This document shows, piece by piece, positions 28,291-33,437 of a stretch of DNA of 33,437 bases. The translations under genes and the position numbers were made by a program. Source of the DNA: Acidimicrobiales bacterium (lineage in GTDB: Bacteria > Actinomycetota > Acidimicrobiia > Acidimicrobiales > VFJN01). Location: assembly GCA_035316325.1 (NCBI GenBank), contig DATHJB010000223.1, positions 1-33,437 on the forward strand, in the 5' to 3' direction. Within the stretch, counting starts at the first letter, position 1, and each line of letters begins with the position of its first letter. The notes under the pieces are model-generated. The model was given only the letters and a program-made list of their open reading frames with translations. It had not been told where the DNA came from and ran no database searches.

Positions 28291-28319
28291 CTGACTGAAT
28301 AGCGGCTAGGCCGCCGGGC

Positions 28320-28712
28320 TCACTTGAGCTCGACGGTGGCGCCGGCGCCCTCGAGGGCAGCCTTGGCCTTCTCCGCGTCTTCCTTGTTGGCCTTCTCGAT
28401 GACGGCCTTGGGAGCCGACTCCACCAGGTCCTTGGCCTCCTTGAGGCCGAGGCTGGTGAGGGAACGGACTTCCTTGATGACGGCGATCTTCTGGCCGCCG
28501 GCAGCGGTCAGCACGACGTCGAACTCGTCCTTCTCCTCCTCTGCGGCAGCGGCATCGCCACCACCGGCAGGGGCGGCAGCCACAGCGGCGGGGGCCGCCG
28601 CGGTCACGCCGAACTTCTCCTCGAAGTCCTTGAGCAGCTCGCTCAGCTCGAGGACGGTCATGCTCGAGATCGCGTCGAGGATCTCGTCTTTGCTCAGGGT
28701 CTTGGTAGCCAT
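28320..28712 (-). CDS. rplL: 50S ribosomal protein L7/L12
   Basis: L7/L12 forms the flexible stalk of the large subunit and recruits translation GTPases. The protein has 130 residues. The N-terminal dimerisation part is [26 protein letters not shown], followed by an Ala/Gly/Pro-rich hinge (residues about 46-67) and the C-terminal factor-binding domain with [27 protein letters not shown]. The ATG at 28712 is four bases after the rplJ stop; its ribosome binding site GAGGAG overlaps the end of rplJ, so translation is coupled. It is the last gene of the minus-strand ribosomal run here and converges with the DUF2723 gene across 29 bases. Confidence 0.98.
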   Translation of the reverse strand: MATKTLSKDEILDAISSMTVLELSELLKDFEEKFGVTAAAPAAVAAAPAGGGDAAAAEEEKDEFDVVLTAAGGQKIAVIKEVRSLTSLGLKEAKDLVESAPKAVIEKANKEDAEKAKAALEGAGATVELK

Positions 28713-28716
28713 GGGG

Positions 28717-29304
28717 TTACTCCTCGGTGTCGGTCTCGGTCGGGGTGTCAGGAGCGCCAGCGTCGGCGGCCGCCTCGGGGGCACCGCCCTGCTGGTCGAT
28801 GAGGGCCTTGAGGCCGTAGGCGAAGTTGCGGGGCAGGGCCTCCAACAGGCCGGCGAACTGCTGCAACGGTGCGGCCAGACCTCCGGCCAACCGGGACAGC
28901 AGGACGTCGCGCGGCTCGATGTCGGCCAGGGCCCGTGCCTGCTCGGCAGACAGCGGTGCGCCCGACATGACGCCGCCCTTGACCACCAACGCGGGGTTGG
29001 TGCGGCCGAAGTCACGCAGGGCCCTCGCCACGGTCACGGCGTCGCCGTCGTTGACGAAGGCGATCGCGGTCGGACCGGTCAGCAGCTCGTCGAGGTCGAG
29101 ACCCGCGTCACGGGCCGCGAACCGCACCAGCGTGTTCTTGTAGACCTTGTACTCGCTGCCCGCCGCGCGCAACGCCCGCCTCAGTTCGGCGAGAGCTCCC
29201 ACGTCCAGGCCGCGGTACTCGGTCAGAAGCGCTGCGGACGAGCCTTCGAAGCGCTCGCGCACCTCGTCGACGACGGCAACCTTCTCCGCTCTCGGATTCT
29301 CCAT
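28717..29304 (-). CDS. rplJ: 50S ribosomal protein L10
   Basis: L10 anchors the L7/L12 dimers to 23S rRNA and, in many bacteria, represses its own operon by binding the mRNA leader. The 195-residue protein begins [19 protein letters not shown] at ATG 29304, with an ideal AGGAGG five bases upstream. The core [25 protein letters not shown] and the [16 protein letters not shown] block are typical. The C-terminal helix that binds L7/L12 ([26 protein letters not shown]) is followed by an acidic, Pro/Thr-rich tail ending [10 protein letters not shown] leader of about 180 bases lies upstream. Confidence 0.98.
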   Translation of the reverse strand: MENPRAEKVAVVDEVRERFEGSSAALLTEYRGLDVGALAELRRALRAAGSEYKVYKNTLVRFAARDAGLDLDELLTGPTAIAFVNDGDAVTVARALRDFGRTNPALVVKGGVMSGAPLSAEQARALADIEPRDVLLSRLAGGLAAPLQQFAGLLEALPRNFAYGLKALIDQQGGAPEAAADAGAPDTPTETDTEE

Positions 29305-29486
29305 CGACACCTCCTCTCGTGGTTCTCGGCGCTCGCAAAGAGCGAACGCCAAGACGAGAGTCGAGGAGTCCGCCTACCCAGGCCGGGCTACTGCCCATTT
29401 ACGCCTCGTGAGAGGCACCGGAGGTCTTCGGCGAGCGATGTGGGTTGTAAGCCGGACCAGCGTAGCGGTCCGGTGGGGTGCGGACG
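29305..29486 (-). ncRNA. Probable L10 (rplJL) mRNA leader
   Basis: The 182 bases between rplA and rplJ contain, on the minus strand, the L10-leader-like stretch GAAGACCTCCGGTGCC, a GCCTC-TCAC-GAGGC hairpin (29416-29403) and GGCGTAAAT. These match the layout of the ribosomal L10 leader of other bacteria as I remember it, in which L10 or L10(L12) binds a kink-turn to repress translation. The match was made by eye, so the boundaries are approximate. Confidence 0.55.
29452..29473 (-). terminator. Hairpin after rplA
   Basis: CCGGACC-AGCGTAGC-GGTCCGG is a perfect 7-bp stem with an 8-base loop, 13 bases beyond the rplA stop. There is no U-run. It may partly terminate the rplKA transcript or separate it from the rplJL leader. 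Confidence 0.4.
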
Positions 29487-30194
29487 CTAGGCAGCGTCCG
29501 CGGTCTCGCGCAGACGGCCCGGGTCGATCTTGACTCCCGGGCCCATCGTCGACGACAGAGCGATGCGCCTCATGTAGCGGCCCTTGGACGACGCCGGCTT
29601 GGCCCGGTTCAGCTCGTCGAGCACGGCTCGCAGGTTCTCGAGCAGCGCATCGGGCGTGAACGACACCTTCCCGACCGGCACGTGGATGTTGCCGTAGCGG
29701 TCGGTGCGGTACTCCACCTTGCCGCCCTTGAACTCGCCGACCGCCTTGGCCACGTCGGTCGTGACCGTGCCGGTCTTCGGGTTGGGCATGAGGCCGCGGG
29801 GGCCGAGCACCCGACCGAGACGACCGACGAGCGGCATCATGTCGGGCGTGGCGATGGCCACGTCGAAGTCGAGCATGCCGCCTTCGACCTGGGCGGCGAG
29901 GTCGTCGGCGCCCACGATGTCGGCGCCGGCCTCGCGGGCGGCGGTGGCGGCCTCACCGGCGGCGAACACCGCGACGCGGACGTCCTTGCCGGTGCCCGAG
30001 GGCAGGCCGACCGTGCCACGCACGATCTGGTCGGCCTTGCGGGGGTCGACGCCCAGCCGCACGGCCAGCTCGACGGTCTCGTCGAAGTTGGCGTTCGCCA
30101 GGGACTTCACGAGGTCGACGGCCTCGGACGGCCCGTGCATCCCCTCGCGGTCGAAGCGCTTCAGCGCGTCGGTGTACTTCTTGCCTTTCGCCAT
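29487..30194 (-). CDS. rplA: 50S ribosomal protein L1
   Basis: L1 forms the mobile stalk near the E site and assists release of deacylated tRNA; it often represses the rplK-rplA mRNA. The protein has 235 residues and starts at ATG 30194 ([20 protein letters not shown]). Conserved blocks are [34 protein letters not shown], the [22 protein letters not shown] loop and the C-terminal [15 protein letters not shown]. It lies 65 bases downstream of rplK on the same strand. Confidence 0.98.
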   Translation of the reverse strand: MAKGKKYTDALKRFDREGMHGPSEAVDLVKSLANANFDETVELAVRLGVDPRKADQIVRGTVGLPSGTGKDVRVAVFAAGEAATAAREAGADIVGADDLAAQVEGGMLDFDVAIATPDMMPLVGRLGRVLGPRGLMPNPKTGTVTTDVAKAVGEFKGGKVEYRTDRYGNIHVPVGKVSFTPDALLENLRAVLDELNRAKPASSKGRYMRRIALSSTMGPGVKIDPGRLRETADAA

Positions 30195-30259
30195 GTCGGC
30201 TCCCTCGTTGGTACGGCGGCCGGGCGAGGTGCTCCCGGTCCAGCCTCTGGTGTTACGAA

Positions 30260-30691
30260 CTAGCGGGCGACGTCGATGCCCATCGAGCGGGCGGTGCCGG
30301 CGACCTGCAGCTTGGCGGCCTCGATGTCGTAGGCGTTGAGGTCGGGCATCTTGATCTCGGCGATCTCGGTGAGCTGGGCGTCGGTCACCTTGCCGACGGT
30401 CTCCCGGCCCGGGTTCTCGGCCGCCTTGTCGAGGCCCGCGGCCTGGCGCAGCAGCACCGGCGTGGGCGGCGTCTTCAGGACGAACGTGAACGTGCGGTCC
30501 TCGTAGACGGTGATCTCGACCGGGACGATCGTGCCGCGCTGCGGCTCGGTGGCCGCGTTGTAGGCCTTGCAGAAATCCATGATCGCCACGCCGTGGGGGC
30601 CGAGCGCGGTACCGACGGGCGGGGCCGGTGTGGCCTGGCCCGCGGGGATCTGGATCTTGACGACGGCCAGTATTTTCTTCTTCTTGGCCAT
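30260..30691 (-). CDS. rplK: 50S ribosomal protein L11
   Basis: L11 sits at the GTPase-associated centre of the large subunit, contacts 23S rRNA near position 1067, and is needed for RelA activation and thiopeptide binding. The protein has 143 residues. The proline-rich N-terminal loop [22 protein letters not shown] and the C-terminal rRNA-binding domain ([25 protein letters not shown]) are normal. It follows nusG by 24 bases and precedes rplA. Confidence 0.98.
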   Translation of the reverse strand: MAKKKKILAVVKIQIPAGQATPAPPVGTALGPHGVAIMDFCKAYNAATEPQRGTIVPVEITVYEDRTFTFVLKTPPTPVLLRQAAGLDKAAENPGRETVGKVTDAQLTEIAEIKMPDLNAYDIEAAKLQVAGTARSMGIDVAR

Positions 30692-30715
30692 TTGGGGTTC
30701 CTTCGACTCCTGCTT

Positions 30716-31498
30716 CTACAGCTTGGCGACTTTGCCGAATTCCAGCTCGACCGGGGTCTCCCGGCCGAAGATGTTGACCAGGACCTTGAGCTTGAGCTGG
30801 TCCTCGTTGATCTCGATGACCTCGCCGGAGAAGTCGGCGAACGGCCCTTCCTTGACCCGGACGGTCTCGCCCACCTCGTACTCCATGCGGGGCTTCGACC
30901 TCGTGGTGACCTGCTCGCCCGAGTCCTTCGGCATGAGGAAGGCCTCGACGTCGCGGCGGGGCAGCGGCGAGGGCTTGGCGCCCTGGCCGACGAACCCGGT
31001 GACGCCCGGCGTGTTGCGGATGACGAACCACGCCTTGTCGTCGAGCTCCGAGCGCACCAGCAGGTAGCCGGGGAACATCTTGCGCTGGGCGACGACCCGC
31101 TTGCCGTTGCGCAGGTCGACGTAGTCCTCCATGGGGATCACGACCTCGTAGATCGCGTCCTCGGCGTTCATCGACGAGATGCGGGCCTCGAGGTTCTGCT
31201 TGACCTTCTTCTCGTAGCCCGACTGGGTGTGGACCACGAACCAGCGGCCCGGCCGGGTGAAGGGGTTGTCGATCGGAGCCGCCGCCTGCGCGAGCAGCTC
31301 CTCGTCGGAAATGACTTCGGGGTCGTCGCTGTTCTCTGCCTCCGGCAAGGCGACTTCGTCGCCGCCTGCGGCCGATTCAACCGCCTCGTCGGGGGTCTCT
31401 ACATCGTCCGAGGCTTCGGGGGTCTCCGAAGTCGGCTCTTCTGCCTCGTTGTCGGTCGTGTCGTCTTCAGTCGGCATGTCAGTGTGGATGTCGCTCAT
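30716..31498 (-). CDS. nusG: Transcription termination/antitermination factor NusG
   Basis: NusG binds the beta' clamp helices of elongating RNA polymerase and links it to Rho or to the ribosome. The protein has 260 residues. The NGN domain begins near residue 84 ([24 protein letters not shown]) and contains [31 protein letters not shown]. The C-terminal KOW domain is [22 protein letters not shown]. The first 80 residues are a very acidic, disordered extension (Asp, Glu, Thr, Ser), as in other actinobacterial NusG. Its ATG overlaps the secE stop by four bases. Confidence 0.97.
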   Translation of the reverse strand: MSDIHTDMPTEDDTTDNEAEEPTSETPEASDDVETPDEAVESAAGGDEVALPEAENSDDPEVISDEELLAQAAAPIDNPFTRPGRWFVVHTQSGYEKKVKQNLEARISSMNAEDAIYEVVIPMEDYVDLRNGKRVVAQRKMFPGYLLVRSELDDKAWFVIRNTPGVTGFVGQGAKPSPLPRRDVEAFLMPKDSGEQVTTRSKPRMEYEVGETVRVKEGPFADFSGEVIEINEDQLKLKVLVNIFGRETPVELEFGKVAKL

Positions 31499-31803
31499 CG
31501 TTCGAACAGCTCGAAGATCACCTCGCCGAACGCGAAGTCCAGCGAGGAGATGTATGCGGTCAGGATGACCACCGCCACCAGCACGATGATCGAGTAGTTC
31601 CGTACTTCGGAGCGCGTCGGCCAGGCGACCTTGCGCAGCTCCCCGCGCACCTCCCGCACGAACTGGATGGGACCAGTCCGGCCTTCACGTGCCTCGGAGC
31701 GCGGCTGCTGGGGCGCCGGGCGCTTGCGCGCCGAAGGCTGGCCCTCGGCGTCAAGCTGTCCTTGGCGCTGCAGCATGCGCTTGGTCTGTCGGTTCATTGC
31801 CAT
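31495..31803 (-). CDS. secE: Preprotein translocase subunit SecE
   Basis: SecE is the small essential subunit that clamps SecY in the protein-conducting channel. The 102-residue protein has a basic cytoplasmic N-terminus, the conserved amphipathic motif [20 protein letters not shown] and a single transmembrane helix, [25 protein letters not shown] chose ATG 31803 ([11 protein letters not shown]) because GAGG lies nine bases upstream; a second ATG two codons later is possible. Any longer frame would run into tRNA-Trp. It is 33 bases after the tRNA and overlaps nusG. Confidence 0.95.
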   Translation of the reverse strand: MAMNRQTKRMLQRQGQLDAEGQPSARKRPAPQQPRSEAREGRTGPIQFVREVRGELRKVAWPTRSEVRNYSIIVLVAVVILTAYISSLDFAFGEVIFELFER

Positions 31804-31836
31804 GGCAAGGCCCTCGGGTGAGGAGTTGCGGGAGAG

Positions 31837-31909
<73 letters not shown>

Positions 31910-31926
31910 CTGGGGGTAACCGTGAC

Positions 31927-31932
31927 ACTCTA
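31927..31932 (-). promoter_or_regulatory. Candidate -10 box for tRNA-Trp/secE
   Basis: TAGAGT at 31932-31927, preceded directly by TG, lies 17 bases before the tRNA 5' end. No good -35 box is seen. It would start transcription near 31919 and could serve tRNA-Trp, secE and nusG independently of the sigma/anti-sigma genes upstream. Confidence 0.35.
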
Positions 31933-31990
31933 CAGCCCGGGCGCGCGGGGGATGAAGTCGCTTGGACGCCGGAGGAGAGAAAGGCGGCCG

Positions 31991-32350
31991 TCAGCTGACG
32001 AGGCGCGCCCGGCGGGTGCGCGTGGTGAAGACGATGGCGCCGACGGCCCCTGCAGCCGTCGCCGCGGCGAGTCCGCCCAGGTAGGCGACACGCCGTCCCG
32101 ACAGCAGCGAGCGGATGGCGTGGCGCTCGCCGACGCCCTCCAGTCCGGCCAGGATGTCGGCCAGCAGGCCGGGCGCGGGCTCCAGCACCTCGGTGCGCAT
32201 CGACCGCAGCGCCCGCAGGAGCTTGCGGTGCTGCACCAGCTCGGCCTGGCAGCGCAGGCAACGTTCGACGTGGCGACGGTGGGTGCGACCCAGCTTCACA
32301 GCGCCGTCGGCGACGCCCGCGAGATCGTCGGTCAACTCGTCACACTGCAT
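31991..32350 (-). CDS. Membrane-anchored zinc-finger anti-sigma factor
   Basis: This 119-residue protein has an N-terminal ZAS (zf-HC2) anti-sigma domain with Cys3 and the motif HVERCLRC (His27, Cys31, Cys34), which holds zinc and binds the partner ECF sigma. A single transmembrane helix ([21 protein letters not shown]) near residues 88-108 anchors it, leaving only about ten residues outside. With no extracytoplasmic sensor domain, the signal is more likely redox or metal at the zinc site, or intramembrane proteolysis. It lies 20 bases downstream of the sigma gene with a GAGAGG ribosome binding site, so the pair is co-expressed. Confidence 0.92.
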   Translation of the reverse strand: MQCDELTDDLAGVADGAVKLGRTHRRHVERCLRCQAELVQHRKLLRALRSMRTEVLEPAPGLLADILAGLEGVGERHAIRSLLSGRRVAYLGGLAAATAAGAVGAIVFTTRTRRARLVS

Positions 32351-32370
32351 CGTGTGATCCTCTCTCGGTG

Positions 32371-32952
32371 TCAGAGCGCATGGCTCGCTCCGTCCTCACG
32401 GTCGTCGCGACGCCCGAACACCTGCTCACGCAGCTTGTTGCGCGCCCGGTGGAGGCGCACCTTGGCGGCCGACTCGGAGATGCCGAGCTCGGCCGCGATC
32501 GATTCGTGGGGTAGGTCGTAGAGGTCGCGCAGCACCACGACCGCACGCAGCCGGGGCGGGAGCTCGTCGAGCGCCAGGGCCAGGCGGTCGCGGAGGTCGC
32601 TGGCGTCGGCCCGCAGCTGGGGGTCGTGGTCGGTGCGAGGGTCGGCCACCGGGACGGTGTCGTCGAGGACATCGTGGCGGTGGCGGGAGCGACGCCCGAG
32701 GTACGTGGCCGCGCAGTTGGCCGTGATGCGGTACATCCACGTCGAGAACTGCGCGTCGCCTCGGAAGCGGCCGATGGCGCGATATGCCCGCAGGTACGCC
32801 TCCTGGGAGACATCCCGTGCATCCTCCTCATTCCCGGTGAGCCGGTAAGCGAGTGTGTAGGTATCCGCATAGGTGGCTCTTACGAGATCGTCGAACGCCT
32901 CGCGGTCGCCATCCTGAGCGGCGGCGATCAGATCAGCCTCGCTCCGCGGCAT
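32371..32952 (-). CDS. ECF (group 4) RNA polymerase sigma factor
   Basis: This 193-residue ECF sigma factor would direct RNA polymerase to a stress regulon. The sigma-2 region is FDDLVRATYADTYTLAYRLTGNEEDARDVSQEAYLRAYRAI, with FRGDAQFSTWMYRITANCA recognising the -10. Sigma-4 is LDELPPRLRAVVVLRDLYDLPHESIAAELGISESAAKVRLHRARNKLR. The ATG at 32952 fits the family N-terminus (MPRSEADLIAAAQDGDREAF), with GGGAGG 12 bases upstream. It is 65 bases downstream of rpmG on the same strand, so read-through from tuf-rpmG is possible. I see no clear ECF-type promoter in that gap. The partner anti-sigma gene follows. Confidence 0.95.
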   Translation of the reverse strand: MPRSEADLIAAAQDGDREAFDDLVRATYADTYTLAYRLTGNEEDARDVSQEAYLRAYRAIGRFRGDAQFSTWMYRITANCAATYLGRRSRHRHDVLDDTVPVADPRTDHDPQLRADASDLRDRLALALDELPPRLRAVVVLRDLYDLPHESIAAELGISESAAKVRLHRARNKLREQVFGRRDDREDGASHAL

Positions 32953-33017
32953 CGGCGTTTCTGACCTCCCGTTCACTCTGGGCGTTACCTGGAAATGTGA
33001 GGTGCCGCTGGCGCGGG

Positions 33018-33185
33018 CTAGCGCGTCTCCTTGTGGAGGATGTGCTGGCGCTCCCAGCGGCAGTACTTCTTCATCTCGATGCGCTCGCGGTCGTTCACCT
33101 TGTTCTTGGTGGTGATGTAGTTGCGGCGCTTGCACGAGGTGCACTCGAGGGTGACGTGCACCCGCTTCTCGGTGGATTTAGCCAT
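33018..33185 (-). CDS. rpmG: 50S ribosomal protein L33 (three of four zinc cysteines)
   Basis: L33 is a small protein of the large subunit near the E site. The 55-residue protein starts at ATG 33185 ([28 protein letters not shown]). Cys15, Cys18 and Cys42 match three of the four zinc ligands of the C+ form, but the fourth position reads Glu45 (YCRWERQH where YCPRC or YCPWC is usual). It is therefore intermediate between zinc-binding and zinc-free L33. Its ribosome binding site overlaps the tuf stop codon and the gap is eight bases, so it is co-transcribed with the second tuf. Confidence 0.95.
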   Translation of the reverse strand: MAKSTEKRVHVTLECTSCKRRNYITTKNKVNDRERIEMKKYCRWERQHILHKETR

Positions 33186-33193
33186 CTCGTCCT

Positions 33194-33437
33194 CTACTTC
33201 AGGATCTTGGTGACGCGGCCGGCGCCGACGGTGCGGCCGCCTTCGCGGATGGCGAAGCGCAGGCCTTCGTCCATGGCGATGGGGTTGATGAGCTCGACGG
33301 TCATGAGGGTGTTGTCGCCGGGCATGCACATCTCGACGCCGTCGGGCAGGGCGATGGAGCCGGTGATGTCGGTGGTACGGAAGTAGAACTGGGGCCGGTA
33401 GTTCGAGAAGAACGGCTTGTGACGGCCGCCTTCCTCC
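33194..33437 (-). CDS. tuf: Elongation factor Tu, copy 2 (3' part only, cut by window edge)
   Basis: The last 80 residues of EF-Tu are in the window, from [20 protein letters not shown] through [20 protein letters not shown] to the end [19 protein letters not shown] and a TAG at 33196-33194. This is domain III, the tRNA- and EF-Ts-binding barrel. The gene enters from the right edge. Its place before rpmG, tRNA-Trp, secE and nusG matches the tufB position of proteobacteria and Thermus, while copy 1 is in the str operon. The two visible parts do not overlap in the protein, so sequence identity between copies cannot be judged here. Confidence 0.97.
   Translation of the reverse strand, partial: EEGGRHKPFFSNYRPQFYFRTTDITGSIALPDGVEMCMPGDNTLMTVELINPIAMDEGLRFAIREGGRTVGAGRVTKILK

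Noticed and set aside
28291..28319. GCGGC-TAG-GCCGC dyad as a terminator between the DUF2723 gene and rplL
   Set aside because: The 5-bp stem with a three-base loop is too weak to support a call in DNA of this composition.
32953..33144. Longer start for the ECF sigma factor
   Set aside because: The extra 64 residues are antisense-like read-through of rpmG in another frame and are not sigma-like.

Overview
The window is GC-rich, near 70% by eye. Its translation genes resemble those of Actinomycetota: rpoB starts with TTG, NusG has a long acidic N-terminus, and several genes look leaderless. The protein details suggest a non-model lineage, and Acidimicrobiia is my best guess, but no 16S or other decisive marker is present. 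No mobile element, CRISPR array or phage gene was seen.

Layout, left to right. (1) 1-3385, minus strand: the str operon rpsL-rpsG-fusA-tuf, with tuf cut by the window edge. (2) 3687-6299, plus strand: an 870-residue protein I do not recognise, with a long helical stalk and two membrane helices. (3) 6321-8714, plus strand: a GH1 beta-glucosidase translationally coupled to a LacI-family regulator, with a perfect 20-bp operator over the glucosidase start codon. (4) 8726-15526, minus strand: a second LacI regulator, then an AglE/F/G/K-like sugar ABC transporter and a histidine phosphatase. Its promoter has a consensus -35 and is flanked by two LacI-type operators. (5) 15676-18463: a HisC-like aminotransferase (plus), a three-gene minus-strand run of YjbQ, a small membrane protein and a GNAT acetyltransferase, and a DUF167/YggU gene (plus). 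(6) 18497-26167, minus strand: rpoB-rpoC with a long leader containing a possible ten-codon uORF. (7) 26527-28290, plus strand: a DUF2723-type membrane glycosyltransferase. (8) 28320-33437, minus strand: a second tuf (3' end only), rpmG, an ECF sigma/anti-sigma pair, tRNA-Trp, secE, nusG, rplK, rplA, rplJ and rplL.

How it works together: the two ends form the transcription/translation core (ribosomal proteins, elongation factors, RNA polymerase, NusG, SecE). The middle is a carbohydrate module in which glycosides would be imported by the ABC transporter and cleaved by the GH1 enzyme, each half under its own LacI repressor. The two tuf copies lie in the same orientation about 33 kb apart and so bracket the whole window.

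The least explained items are the 870-residue two-helix membrane protein, the small four-helix membrane protein at 17325-17723, the Cys-Cys uORF before rpoB, and the compact divergent promoter at 18158-18167. Natural substitutions worth noting are S12 Arg88, RpoB Val422 (E. coli 518) and an L33 lacking its fourth zinc cysteine.
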